From the NCBI RefSeq assembly GCF_900102185.1, contig NZ_LT629690.1, positions 3,720,001 to 3,784,000 on the forward strand: a DNA stretch of 64,000 bases. Direction: 5' to 3'. This document shows, piece by piece, positions 8,447 to 17,391 of this stretch (positions within the stretch are counted from its first letter, which is position 1; every line of letters begins with the position of its first letter). The stretch is from Terriglobus roseus. GTDB lineage: Bacteria > Acidobacteriota > Terriglobia > Terriglobales > Acidobacteriaceae. Position numbers and translations under genes: made by a program. The notes under the pieces are model-generated. The model saw only the letters and a list, made by a program, of their open reading frames with translations, had not been told where the DNA came from and made no database searches.

Positions 8447-9229
8447 CTACTCATGACTGAAGTTACTTCCCACCAGGTCTGAGCTGATGACAGGCCCATA
8501 ACCGCCCAGTTGCCCAATCACAACAGCAACCGCAGGATCATCACCTTCCAGTACCCAGACTCTTACATCTTTTGGCTGAAGACCGATTAACCGCGCAAAG
8601 ATGCTGACAAAACCGTTCAGCACTGGGTGAACACGAAACACTGTCGCCTGGAACGTCTGGCCCTCCAGTTGAACTATCTGGTCACTCTCGGGCGAGATTA
8701 GAAGCTGAACCAGCCGCCCCCCGCCAAACGGTGCAAGCATGCTCACGCGGAAGGGCGCAGTGTTGTGCGGTACGTTCAAGAGAAGCGTTCCAACGATGCC
8801 ATTCGCCAGATCGTCCGGGAGATTCATGTGTTTGCTTTCGGCATGTGTGGTGCCGTTCGTGTCTGTCGTGCGGTTGGTTACAGTACCTGTCGCAGCTTCC
8901 ACTGCAAAGTCGAAAGGCTTCGTAAAGTAAGGCCCCTTCTCTACATGGTGGTATCGGACCAGTCGAAATCTATTCCGTTGCGTATAGGTGGTCATCTCAT
9001 CATCGACTGATCCATCAACAAAGCGATAGATCAGGTGAATTGTGACTTCATCGCCAGCCGTCGTCTGCGTGAACTCCCCACCGGCGACGGTCTTGCCATC
9101 TTGGGTCCGAGCCACCATCAGGCGATGCAGTGGACGCTGAATATGTCTCACTGGAATTGTTTCAGCGGATGCGGCGAGAAGCATGGCAACGGTAGAAAGA
9201 ATCGCGACTGCAACGATACTCCGGCTCAT
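8447..9229 (-). CDS. Exported protein of unknown function
   Basis: A 260-residue protein with a clear signal peptide (MSRSIVAVAILSTVAMLLAA, cleavage likely near SAET). The mature part is rich in alternating polar and hydrophobic residues that suggest beta structure. No family is recognised. It is the only minus-strand gene inside the PKS cluster, converging on the DUF2306 gene and diverging from the FAD oxidoreductase gene. It may have been inserted, or it may be a periplasmic lipid-handling partner. Neither is shown by the sequence. Confidence 0.75.
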   Translation of the reverse strand: MSRSIVAVAILSTVAMLLAASAETIPVRHIQRPLHRLMVARTQDGKTVAGGEFTQTTAGDEVTIHLIYRFVDGSVDDEMTTYTQRNRFRLVRYHHVEKGPYFTKPFDFAVEAATGTVTNRTTDTNGTTHAESKHMNLPDDLANGIVGTLLLNVPHNTAPFRVSMLAPFGGGRLVQLLISPESDQIVQLEGQTFQATVFRVHPVLNGFVSIFARLIGLQPKDVRVWVLEGDDPAVAVVIGQLGGYGPVISSDLVGSNFSHE

Positions 9230-9343
9230 GCAAGACCTCGCCTTGCCACATTAGACGTTGTGATTGTGGCCCTTCAGCGTGCAGAAAATGACGATTTGTA
9301 CAGAATCGTTTGCCAGTAGGCCGTTTGCTCGTCTACTAAGAGC

Positions 9344-10486
9344 ATGCTCCAAAACTCGCGGAATGACGTTCTGATCATTGGTGGAGGTGTTGCAGGTAGC
9401 GCTGCTGCGATTGCGCTTGCACGCCAAGGACGAGGAGTCACGTTAATGGAACGTGACTCCGAGCCCCGCCATAAGGTCTGTGGCGAGTTCCTGAGCGGGG
9501 AAGCACTTGAAGATTTGGATGCACTCGACATTGACGTTGCATCGCTCGGAGCTGTTCCAATCAACTATGTTCGTCTTGCTGCAGCCAGGAACGCAGCTCA
9601 AGCGCCATTACCATTTCCCGCAGCTTCGCTCACACGCAAAGCGCTCGACACGGCACTACTTGCGGCGGCGGTGAAGGCGGGCGTACGAGTTGAAACCGGC
9701 CGCGCAGTGCAGTCGCTTTTACGTACAGACGCGAACTGTTGGAGGGCAACGCTTGAAGGAGGAGCGACGCATGAAGCATCGACTGCATTTCTAGCAACGG
9801 GGAAGCACGATCTCCGCGGTCATGGCCGCCCGAAAAATCCTCAACAGTGGGTTGCCTTCAAGATGTATTACAAGCTTTCGCGGGATCAGACAGCAGACCT
9901 TGGAGATGCCTCTGAGCTGACTCTCTACGCCGGAGGGTACGGTGGTATTCAACCTGTCGAAAATGGCGTTACGAACTTTTGTTGCGTAGTGCAGCAACGC
10001 TATCTTGTCGAGGCAGGTCTGCGATGGGAGCTCCTCATCCAACGAATGCAGCAGGACTGTCCTCACCTGGCGAAGCGGTTGACTGGTGCTGTCCCACTGC
10101 TTGACAAACCAATCGCGATCACACACATCCCCTATGGATACATGCGGCACACGACAGAAGATGGCCTGTACTGCATCGGCGATCAGGCAGCTGTGATCCC
10201 TTCGTTTACTGGTGACGGAATCTCGATCGCGCTGCATACGGCGCGTAGCGCCACTTCTGCTTACCTCGCGGGAGAACCTGCAGCCGCATTTCAAAAGAAT
10301 CTTCGCGCTGCGATGAAGTCACAAATGCGACTTGCCGAGCTGGCTGCAGATGGCTTGAATAACGCGTTGGCTCGTGCCGTGCTGCCGTTTGTCCTTAGAG
10401 TGTGGCCTGGAGCCATGCGCGTGACAGCGAGCCTTACACGAGTTACTCAGCCTGCGCACGTTGTGCCTCAGGTGTTGGCGGGCTAG
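9344..10486 (+). CDS. FAD-dependent oxidoreductase, geranylgeranyl-reductase-like
   Basis: A 380-residue flavoprotein. The FAD-binding Rossmann motif is at residues 10-20 (LIIGGGVAGSA). RHKVCGEFLSGEAL follows, the Cys-containing segment of the geranylgeranyl reductase/PHBH-like group. The second FAD contact is CIGDQAAVIPSFTGDGISIAL near residue 285. In type III PKS clusters such a flavoprotein can hydroxylate the aromatic product (compare SrsC), but the motif set is equally that of a C=C reductase. It lies 115 bp downstream of the divergent exported-protein gene, so it has its own promoter region. YceI follows 35 bp later. Confidence 0.88.
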   Translation: MLQNSRNDVLIIGGGVAGSAAAIALARQGRGVTLMERDSEPRHKVCGEFLSGEALEDLDALDIDVASLGAVPINYVRLAAARNAAQAPLPFPAASLTRKALDTALLAAAVKAGVRVETGRAVQSLLRTDANCWRATLEGGATHEASTAFLATGKHDLRGHGRPKNPQQWVAFKMYYKLSRDQTADLGDASELTLYAGGYGGIQPVENGVTNFCCVVQQRYLVEAGLRWELLIQRMQQDCPHLAKRLTGAVPLLDKPIAITHIPYGYMRHTTEDGLYCIGDQAAVIPSFTGDGISIALHTARSATSAYLAGEPAAAFQKNLRAAMKSQMRLAELAADGLNNALARAVLPFVLRVWPGAMRVTASLTRVTQPAHVVPQVLAG

Positions 10487-10521
10487 ATAGGCCCAGAGAA
10501 GTCTGTTCGATGAGGGATCGC

Positions 10522-11097
10522 ATGAAATTGCTCACGGCTCTCGCGCTCACGCTATTACTCGTCCCTTGGGCCGTGGCGCAGCACAATACCTTTACTCTAG
10601 ATTCCGATTCCAGCTCCGTCAGGATGACTCTCAATACGACACGTGAGGTCGTCAATGGGACCTTTCGCGTTCAAGCTTGTTCCATCGAGTTTGAACCGAA
10701 CAGTTCTGCAATGTCCGGAGCTGTGACCGTACTTGCGGGCAGCGGAAAGACCGGGAACGACACTCGGGACAAGAAGATGACGAAGAGCATTTTGCAGGCC
10801 GGCCAATATACGACCGTTTCTTTTGCTCCTAAGGCCTACTCAGGAACGATTCCGCAATACGCATCCTCGACGATTGAGGTGACTGGCACCTTCACCTTGC
10901 TCGATAAACCGCATGACATGACGATTCCGATGCAGATCGTTGTGGACCGATCCAAGGCAACAGCGAAAGCTCATTTCGTTGTGCCATATGTTCAGTGGGG
11001 TCTCAAAAATCCCAGCTTCTTGTTTTGGAAAGCTGAGAACGATGTCGTCATTGATCTCAGTCTGGTCGGTCAAATCTCCTATGCCACAACTCATTGA
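10522..11097 (+). CDS. YceI-family polyisoprenoid-binding-like periplasmic protein
   Basis: About 191 residues from the ATG at 10522, which follows GAGGG. ATG at 10510 is an alternative. A longer open frame from 10402 overlaps the FAD gene and is rejected. The signal peptide is MKLLTALALTLLLVPWAVAQ. The mature domain has the lipocalin-like YceI pattern: FTLDSDSSSVRMTLNTT, MTKSILQAGQYTTVSFAPK, then VTGTFTLLDKPHDMTIPM. Known family members bind long-chain isoprenoids or related lipids in a beta-barrel. A place at the end of a lipid-polyketide cluster and next to a carotenoid operon fits transport or storage of a hydrophobic product. That fit is inference. Confidence 0.88.
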   Translation: MKLLTALALTLLLVPWAVAQHNTFTLDSDSSSVRMTLNTTREVVNGTFRVQACSIEFEPNSSAMSGAVTVLAGSGKTGNDTRDKKMTKSILQAGQYTTVSFAPKAYSGTIPQYASSTIEVTGTFTLLDKPHDMTIPMQIVVDRSKATAKAHFVVPYVQWGLKNPSFLFWKAENDVVIDLSLVGQISYATTH

Positions 11098-11370
11098 GAC
11101 TGCTGAGAAATAAGGCCTTCTGGTCGGACTGAGTCAGCGTTTTTCTCTCTAGAACGTCACTGTCGTCGGAACCAAGCTTGTCCTGAAACGGAATATATGG
11201 CCAGCATTACTGCCTTGAGACTCTTCTCGCCCGGACGACGCATCACGACTATCCTTTCGGTGCTGGCTATCTCCACCTGATAACACTGCGTAAACGGGAT
11301 TTTATGCCGCTGTCCTCGGCCGGGTTCGTTCAAATCGATCCGAGAACTTCACGTCTAATTAGCTGAGACT
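11098..11370. other. Convergent intergenic region between YceI and crtO
   Basis: About 270 bp between two convergent gene ends. No open frame of interest and no stem-loop with a T-run was seen, so no terminator is called. Confidence 0.5.
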
Positions 11371-11826
11371 TCACTGACAGGCGTGTCGAGATTGGACAAG
11401 ATTGCGGTTGTACCGCTGTGCAGCAATGCAAGGGGCATTTGTACAGATCGCATAAAGAGTCATGAGCAATGCGGCCCATGTTGGATTCCAAAACCAACAC
11501 GGTATCGCAAAGGCCACTTGCATCCAATGTGCCACTTCAGCGCGGCGCAGTTCCGATAGAAATCGTGATACATCCGATCGGCTGTATGGATTGACCGTCT
11601 TCCTGGTACCACCAACCAGAAACGCAGCGTCGGGCAGCCTCTTCTTCCAGCTAGGAACACCAAATAATCGATATAGAGAAAGCGATCGCTCCCATTTACG
11701 AGCGCGTGTAATCCAACCGTCCGACGAGAATTTGCTCGTAGGGATACGGACCAATACTGCACTGACCGAAAGCTGGACAATCGGCCAGTAGACAACATCT
11801 ACCAGCGCAACATAGAAGCTTCTCAT
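11371..11826 (-). CDS. crtO: CrtO-type glycosyl carotenoate acyltransferase
   Basis: A 151-residue membrane protein matching the staphyloxanthin-pathway acyltransferase, which esterifies the sugar C6 hydroxyl of glycosyl-diaponeurosporenoate with a fatty acid. Diagnostic segments are KKRLPDAAFLVGG, then FLSELRRAEVAHWMQ, then FWNPTWAALLMTLYAICTNAPCIAAQRYNR. The N-terminus is a membrane helix (VDVVYWPIVQLSVSAVLV). The open frame extends to 12141, but that portion reads the crtQ gene in the wrong frame. The true start is the ATG at 11826, which shares ATGA with the crtQ stop. It is the last gene of the five-gene crt operon. Confidence 0.92.
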   Translation of the reverse strand: MRSFYVALVDVVYWPIVQLSVSAVLVRIPTSKFSSDGWITRARKWERSLSLYRLFGVPSWKKRLPDAAFLVGGTRKTVNPYSRSDVSRFLSELRRAEVAHWMQVAFAIPCWFWNPTWAALLMTLYAICTNAPCIAAQRYNRNLVQSRHACQ

Positions 11827-12902
11827 ACGCTGCGTCCGCGCCAGCTCGTGTGCTTTCCGAAAGCGCGTCGCATCGCGGATCGTGTAAAGACAACGAAGAA
11901 GAAGATCAACGGCAACGGGAACAACAGACAGGTTGCGATACGGAAGCTGCCAATCTTTCGAGCGAAGAAGAAAACCTGTATAGCCGCCAATAGGTAGAGC
12001 GTGGCCACCATCCATCGTTCTTGCATTGGCCCAACGAACAAAAGAACCGCGATAGAGGCCAATGCAGAGAGCCAAAGGATCGTGACCGCTAGGACGCGGA
12101 TATCTGTGGAACGGGCTCCATCCGCAAAGGCCTTCGTCCATCCATCACACAATTGTTCAAAGCCGTCAGGAAACATGCGCATGTGCAGATCATTCTTTCC
12201 GCCGAGGCAGTAGGGCTTCCCTTGGGCCGCTTCCAGATTCCGCGCCAAATGGACATTCTCCAGAACAGAATTGCCAACAGCAGCGTAACCGCCAATCCCT
12301 GAGTAGAGCTCACGGGATAAGAGCAGCGATTGACCGAACAGTCTCGACGACTGAAAAACGCCAAAGCCTCCCGCGCCGAATGCCATCAGGAGATTGAAAA
12401 AGAGTGAAAACTCTTCATACGGTCGCACTGTTACAGCAAACGGCAAAACAGATAACGCCGTGTTGTGCGGTTGCTTCTTGTAGGTTTGCAGCATGGCGGA
12501 AAGGCCATCGGACTGAAAGAACGTGTCCGCATCGAGAAATAGAAGCAGTGGCGCACTTGCGGCTACCGCTCCACGCGCACAGGCCCATACCTTCCCGGTT
12601 ACATCGTTCGGTGGATTCCCGGGTTGCAGAACACGCGCCCCATGCTGACCGGCAATCTCCGCCGTGCGGTCGATTGAGCCATCGTCGACGACGATGATCT
12701 CGGCAATCTCTGGAAGACGTGGAATGGAGCTAAGTAGCCGTGGGAGGTTCTGATCTTCATTCCTCGCAGGGATGATGATTGAAACGAGGTTCGGACTTAG
12801 CGCAGCTGATGCACTATCCATTTCCGAACATCGCGGAACGCGTGTCATCAACAGAAATCCAGTTGACAGTTGCGACACGCAGACCGCAAGCAGCAGTGTC
12901 AT
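11823..12902 (-). CDS. crtQ: CrtQ-type carotenoid glycosyltransferase (GT2)
   Basis: A 359-residue family 2 glycosyltransferase. After an N-terminal hydrophobic segment the GT-A core reads VSIIIPARNEDQNLPRLL, then VVDDGSIDRTAEIA, then LLFLDADTFFQ (the DxD metal motif). The C-terminal third holds several membrane helices. In the staphyloxanthin pathway CrtQ adds a glucosyl unit to the diaponeurosporenoic acid carboxyl group. The start overlaps the crtP stop by 4 bp (ATGA) and the end overlaps crtO by 4 bp, so the operon is translationally coupled. Sugar specificity is inferred from context. Confidence 0.9.
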   Translation of the reverse strand: MTLLLAVCVSQLSTGFLLMTRVPRCSEMDSASAALSPNLVSIIIPARNEDQNLPRLLSSIPRLPEIAEIIVVDDGSIDRTAEIAGQHGARVLQPGNPPNDVTGKVWACARGAVAASAPLLLFLDADTFFQSDGLSAMLQTYKKQPHNTALSVLPFAVTVRPYEEFSLFFNLLMAFGAGGFGVFQSSRLFGQSLLLSRELYSGIGGYAAVGNSVLENVHLARNLEAAQGKPYCLGGKNDLHMRMFPDGFEQLCDGWTKAFADGARSTDIRVLAVTILWLSALASIAVLLFVGPMQERWMVATLYLLAAIQVFFFARKIGSFRIATCLLFPLPLIFFFVVFTRSAMRRAFGKHTSWRGRSV

Positions 12903-14404
12903 TTTTGAAGCTGCTCCAAAATCATCCGTGCTACATGTTGTCCGCTGAGAGAAACCATCGGCATTCCCCCGCCAGGATTCGTGCTGCCTCCGACAAAGAA
13001 CAGGTTGTGATACTCCTTGCTACGCTTCGGAGCCTTGAAGGCAAAGTTCTTTCGACGATCGCACACAACGCCATAGATAGAGCCGCGATTGGAATAGTAT
13101 TGGCGCTCGATATCGAAGGGTGTCCAAAAGTCCTCCACCACAATGTGCTTCCTCAGATCCGTGAGGCCCATGCGTTCCAGCTTTGTCAGACACAGTTCCT
13201 TCAAAGCAACGCAATCCTCATACGTATATGGAGCCTTGTTATTGATGTACGGGATGTGCGGCAGAATCTTGACGTTGTCGCAACCCGCAGGAGCCTGCGA
13301 CGGATCGCTCCGTGTGGGGGCGACGAGATAAATCGTGGGATCATCCGGCAATTTCTTATCGTGAAAGACGCGATCAAAGTGTGATGACTGATCTCGCGAA
13401 TAGAAGAAATTATGGTGCGTGAGCTGCGGATACACTCGGTCCAATCCAAGATGAAGCACGATTCCCGAACACGCTGGTTCGAACCTCTGCAAACGCTTCA
13501 ATCGTGAGGACGTTTGTTTAAGAAGCCGTTCCGAAGCGGGGATCACTTCCATGTTGGAGATAACGAAATCCGCCGCTATGGTTTCTACTTCACCAGCGTA
13601 GTTCTTGATCTGAATGCCGGTGACCCGGTCATTGCTGTGGTCGATGCTTACAACTTCGGTATTGAGACGAACATCAACACCAAGCTCTTCTAGACGGCGA
13701 CCGAAGGCGCGAGCCAATTCATACAAGCCGCCCTTTACATACCAGAGGCCGAATCCGAGTTGAATGTACGGCATGAGGTTCATGAAGCCAGGAGAATCAT
13801 TGGCTGATGAACCAACGTATTTGATGAAGTAACCAAAGATATCGCGGAGATAACCGTTACGGACTCGTTTCGAAATTGCGCCGGACATGGAGTGTGTCCA
13901 GTCCATCTCACGCCCCCCATTCAATCCGTAAAAACGGATGAGTTGCCAGAAACCATCAAGTCCTTCGCGCAGGTAGCCGCGCTCTACAACCTCATACTGC
14001 TGGCGAGCGTACTCCACAAATCGCTCATAATCCTGAAAGGCAGAGTCACTATCCGAAAGCTTTTTCAACTCCTCGCGCATGTCTTCCGTCTTTTCCCATA
14101 GGTCAAGCACGGTGCCATCTTCAAAGAAGTTGCGCCATTGAGGATCCACGCGGCGCATGGGGACATAGTCTTCGAGCATGCGGCCATCGTCTTCAAAGAG
14201 AGGACGGAATACCTGAGGAAGCGTCAGTATCGATGGACCAAGATCAAATTTGAAGCCTTGGGTCTCCAGCAAATTCAGCTTGCCACCTAGCCGCTCGTTC
14301 TTCTCAAAGATAGTGACCTTAAGGCCCGCCTTCGCCAACTGAATCGCAGCAGACATACCGCCGATGCCGGCGCCGATGATCGCGACCTTCCCGGATGATG
14401 TCAT
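12899..14404 (-). CDS. crtP: CrtP-type diapocarotene terminal oxygenase (CrtI/CrtN superfamily)
   Basis: A 501-residue flavoprotein. The FAD motif is at residues 7-20 (VAIIGAGIGGMSAA), followed by GGKLNLLETQGFKFDLGPSI. It is told apart from the desaturase by CrtP-like segments WRNFFEDGT, LRDIFGYFIKYVGSS, ISNMEVIP and the C-terminal FVGGSTNPGGGMPMVSLSGQ. I recall these as close to Staphylococcus CrtP. The enzyme oxidises the terminal methyl of 4,4'-diaponeurosporene toward the aldehyde. It follows crtNc with a 4-bp ATGA overlap and overlaps crtQ by 4 bp. Assignment as oxygenase rather than a second desaturase rests on recalled similarity, not a search. Confidence 0.9.
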   Translation of the reverse strand: MTSSGKVAIIGAGIGGMSAAIQLAKAGLKVTIFEKNERLGGKLNLLETQGFKFDLGPSILTLPQVFRPLFEDDGRMLEDYVPMRRVDPQWRNFFEDGTVLDLWEKTEDMREELKKLSDSDSAFQDYERFVEYARQQYEVVERGYLREGLDGFWQLIRFYGLNGGREMDWTHSMSGAISKRVRNGYLRDIFGYFIKYVGSSANDSPGFMNLMPYIQLGFGLWYVKGGLYELARAFGRRLEELGVDVRLNTEVVSIDHSNDRVTGIQIKNYAGEVETIAADFVISNMEVIPASERLLKQTSSRLKRLQRFEPACSGIVLHLGLDRVYPQLTHHNFFYSRDQSSHFDRVFHDKKLPDDPTIYLVAPTRSDPSQAPAGCDNVKILPHIPYINNKAPYTYEDCVALKELCLTKLERMGLTDLRKHIVVEDFWTPFDIERQYYSNRGSIYGVVCDRRKNFAFKAPKRSKEYHNLFFVGGSTNPGGGMPMVSLSGQHVARMILEQLQK

Positions 14405-15855
14405 CGCGACCTCACGATGTTGAGAACCGATCCCAGAAACCCGGAGAGTTTCGCAAACGTTTGAAAGCGAAATCGAATCAGCTTTCGCAAGAGATCGTAT
14501 TCTTTCGCCGTGAACGGGAACCAGTTGCGCTCACGCGTAGCTTTCGAGCGGCCATACATTACAGTCTTTGTTCGGCTGAACGTCCTCAACCCGGCAGGAC
14601 CGTGATATCGCCCATAGCCACTCGATTGGTTACCGCCGAACGATACTGCTGGATTCGCGATATTGCGAATCACATCATTAATCGCAATGTTGGCCGCATG
14701 CATCTGCGACGCCACACGGGTCGCTCGCGCGGGATCACTCGTCCAAACACTTGCACCGAGAGCAAAGATACTGTCATCCGCAAGGTGTATCGCGTCCTCC
14801 TCACTGTGGAACCGAGAGACACAAAGCACTGGGCCGAACGATTCTTCACTCAAGAGAGCCGCGTCGCGAGGCACTTCGATCAGTACGAGAGGTGTTTCCC
14901 CCGAAAGATCTGCGGGATCTGTTGCCACTTGCGCTCCCCGCTGCAACGCATCCGCTATCTGCACCTGCAATCGTTGTAAGAGTGATTTGGACGAAACAGG
15001 CGAAAGGTCATGAGGATCTTCATTTCCTGCGCTGATTGAAAGGCCCCATATCCGTTGTTTGAAACGGACCATAAAGTCTGTATAGATTGCTTCTTCAATA
15101 AACAGCCGTTTGATTCCTACGCACACCTGTCCAGAATTTAGAAAGGCTCCATAGACAACTCCCTCGATCGTGCGTTCCAGATTGCAGTCACTGAAGACGA
15201 TTGCGGCATCCTTGCCTCCCAGTTCCATGAGAGTAGGAATCAAAAAACGCGCGGCGCGTTCCGCAACCCGCGCGCCATTCACACTGCTCCCGGTGAAGCA
15301 GATGAAGTCGGGCCGCGCATCGATATAGCTTTCTGCGGTTGCTGGAGAATCGCACACAATCTGAACGAGATTCGCAGGCAGCGCAGCCTCGATGACAATC
15401 TTTTTGAGAATCTCTGCAAGCTTGGGAGTCTGTTCCGACATCTTCAGTACAACCGCGTTCCCCGCATACATCGCTGTGATGGCAGGGATCATCGACAGTT
15501 GAAGCGGATAGTTTGCTGGACCGTAAATCAACACGACGCCATGTGGCTCGAACGTCTCGATAAAGTGAGACCCATGGAACAGCAGCCAATCACCGGCAAC
15601 GCGCCGAGGCATGAGCACCTTGTGCGCGTGCCGATGGTAGTAGCGCATCTGCTCAAGCGTTACGAGGACGTCACCGCTAAGTGCGTCAAGAGAGGGCTTG
15701 CCGACGTCTTGCACGATGGCTGAGACAAGATCATCCTGCCTTGCGGCCAGCACAGAAGCCAAACGCGAGAGCACACGACGGCGGGCCATGGATGTTTGTT
15801 GCGACCACTGTCTACCAGCAGCGCGGCCTATCTCGATTATCTGATTAGTATCCAT
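14401..15855 (-). CDS. crtNc: Carotenoid aldehyde dehydrogenase (4,4'-diaponeurosporen-aldehyde dehydrogenase type)
   Basis: A 484-residue NAD(P)-dependent aldehyde dehydrogenase. Catalytic residues are visible: Asn115 in YGPANYP, Glu211 in LMELGGKD and Cys245 in NSGQVCVGIKR. The FTGS cofactor loop is at 187-190. The C-terminus is extended by basic, aromatic-rich sequence (YDLLRKLIRFRFQTFAKL), which may bind membrane. Sitting between crtN and crtP, it should oxidise the carotenoid aldehyde from CrtP to the carboxylic acid that CrtQ glycosylates. It begins 3 bp after the crtN stop and overlaps crtP by 4 bp. The enzyme class is firm; the substrate follows from the operon. Confidence 0.9.
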   Translation of the reverse strand: MDTNQIIEIGRAAGRQWSQQTSMARRRVLSRLASVLAARQDDLVSAIVQDVGKPSLDALSGDVLVTLEQMRYYHRHAHKVLMPRRVAGDWLLFHGSHFIETFEPHGVVLIYGPANYPLQLSMIPAITAMYAGNAVVLKMSEQTPKLAEILKKIVIEAALPANLVQIVCDSPATAESYIDARPDFICFTGSSVNGARVAERAARFLIPTLMELGGKDAAIVFSDCNLERTIEGVVYGAFLNSGQVCVGIKRLFIEEAIYTDFMVRFKQRIWGLSISAGNEDPHDLSPVSSKSLLQRLQVQIADALQRGAQVATDPADLSGETPLVLIEVPRDAALLSEESFGPVLCVSRFHSEEDAIHLADDSIFALGASVWTSDPARATRVASQMHAANIAINDVIRNIANPAVSFGGNQSSGYGRYHGPAGLRTFSRTKTVMYGRSKATRERNWFPFTAKEYDLLRKLIRFRFQTFAKLSGFLGSVLNIVRSR

Positions 15856-15858
15856 GGA

Positions 15859-17391
15859 TCAGACAGATGCCAATGCCAAATCACGATAGGGCGTAGCTTC
15901 GCGGTACGCAACCCCGTAATGGTCACAGATCAGATTGGCGGCAATACGCGCTGATTCGAAGATGGTAGGTAGACCCGAACCAGGATGCGTTCCTCCACCC
16001 ACTAGATAACAATGGTCAACCTCTTCGAACTTATTGTGCGGACGCAGATACAACATCTGAGCCCAGTTGTGTCCCATGTTGAACGTGGCACCCTGATACA
16101 CCGACTGTTTGTGTTCCCAGTCAGATGGAGTGACCATCACTTCTTTTACGATGTGCTGCTGCAAGTCACCAAACGGCGTTCGTTCCGCAAGAAGCCGGAA
16201 GACACGTTCGCGGTACTTCCATTTCTCTTGCCCCCAGTCGATGCCGCTCATATTGTTTGGAACGGGCACAAGGATGTACAGCGAGGAGTGCCCCGCAGGG
16301 GCAGTCGATGGATCAGTGATTACCGAATTGCGGACATAGACCGAGATATCCTCCGACGCAACGTGGCGCTGGGAAATATCTTTGAGATTTTGCTTGTAAT
16401 CCCGCGCGAAAACGATCGTGTGATGATCCGTATCGGGATAAGTCTTATCAACGCCGAGATACATCATGAACGTCGAACAGGACCACCTTTTCCGACTTAA
16501 AACATCGGGGGTATATTTCCGTATCGTTCCAGGCTCAAACAAATTACCCATGGCATACCCGAAATCAGCGTTGAGCACCACGTCATCATAAAGCCGCTTT
16601 TCACCGTCCACCAATTCAACGCCAACTGCGGTTCCCGCCTTCGTAAGTACACGGCGCACAGGAGTCGACGTATGGATTCGCGCACCATTCTCGTTCGCGA
16701 CACGAGCAAGTGCATCACTGATGCGGCATAGGCCTCCCTGTACGTGATAAATGCCATGCGCATGCTCGGTGTACGGGATCATTGCAAACAGGCCAGGACA
16801 ATCCCATGGCGACATACCGAGATATTTGGACTGGAAAGTGAAGGCGAGACGTAATTCTTCCGACTTGAAGTAGCTCCCAAGGACATCGAATAGAGAACGC
16901 CCCATAGCGATATGCGGCAACGCCGCAGTGAGCGTTCTGCTCACCATAGAAGAGAGAGTTCCGTAAGGCTTCTGCAGGCAGGGATACAGTTTTTCAAACC
17001 GCTCCCCTTCCCGTTTTAGAAATCGTTCTAGAGCAATACCCTCGCCCGGGAAAACACGGTCGATCTCCGCCTGCATCGCGGATGGCTCCGAGCGCGCTAA
17101 TAAAGACTTGTCCTTGAAGGTCAGCCGATACATCGGATCAAGAAGCCTGCAATCCAAGTAGTCAGAGATCGAACGCCCCGTCTCCTCAAAGAGTTCATCG
17201 AGAAGGAACTTCATCATCAGGAACGTCGGCCCTAGATCAAAACGATATGACCCGAGCTTCAACTCGGCATTGCGACCACCGATGACATCCTGCTTCTCAA
17301 AGAGGTCAACCTGGAACCCTCGGCTGGAGAGCAGCATTGCCGCTGCGAGTCCACCGGGGCCTCCTCCTACTACTGCAATCTTTTTCGACAT
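15859..17391 (-). CDS. crtN: CrtN-type dehydrosqualene/squalene desaturase
   Basis: A 510-residue CrtI-superfamily desaturase. Residues 5-17 hold the FAD motif (AVVGGGPGGLAAA), followed by GGRNAELKLGSYRFDLGPTFLMM. The middle segment RWSCSTFMMYLGVDKTYP and the C-terminal LVGGGTHPGSGLPTIFESARI match CrtN rather than CrtP. It introduces successive double bases into a C30 backbone to give diaponeurosporene. It is the first gene of the crt operon; the promoter must lie in 17392-17971. No crtM (dehydrosqualene synthase) gene is in the window, so the C30 substrate must come from elsewhere, possibly squalene. Confidence 0.9.
   Translation of the reverse strand: MSKKIAVVGGGPGGLAAAMLLSSRGFQVDLFEKQDVIGGRNAELKLGSYRFDLGPTFLMMKFLLDELFEETGRSISDYLDCRLLDPMYRLTFKDKSLLARSEPSAMQAEIDRVFPGEGIALERFLKREGERFEKLYPCLQKPYGTLSSMVSRTLTAALPHIAMGRSLFDVLGSYFKSEELRLAFTFQSKYLGMSPWDCPGLFAMIPYTEHAHGIYHVQGGLCRISDALARVANENGARIHTSTPVRRVLTKAGTAVGVELVDGEKRLYDDVVLNADFGYAMGNLFEPGTIRKYTPDVLSRKRWSCSTFMMYLGVDKTYPDTDHHTIVFARDYKQNLKDISQRHVASEDISVYVRNSVITDPSTAPAGHSSLYILVPVPNNMSGIDWGQEKWKYRERVFRLLAERTPFGDLQQHIVKEVMVTPSDWEHKQSVYQGATFNMGHNWAQMLYLRPHNKFEEVDHCYLVGGGTHPGSGLPTIFESARIAANLICDHYGVAYREATPYRDLALASV

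Noticed and set aside
10402-10521. N-terminal extension of the YceI frame overlapping the FAD oxidoreductase gene
   Set aside because: The extension has no signal peptide logic, while a clean signal peptide and ribosome site exist at 10522.
11827-12141. Longer reading of crtO as a 256-residue protein
   Set aside because: The extra part is crtQ read in the wrong frame; the ATGA overlap at 11823-11826 gives the natural start.
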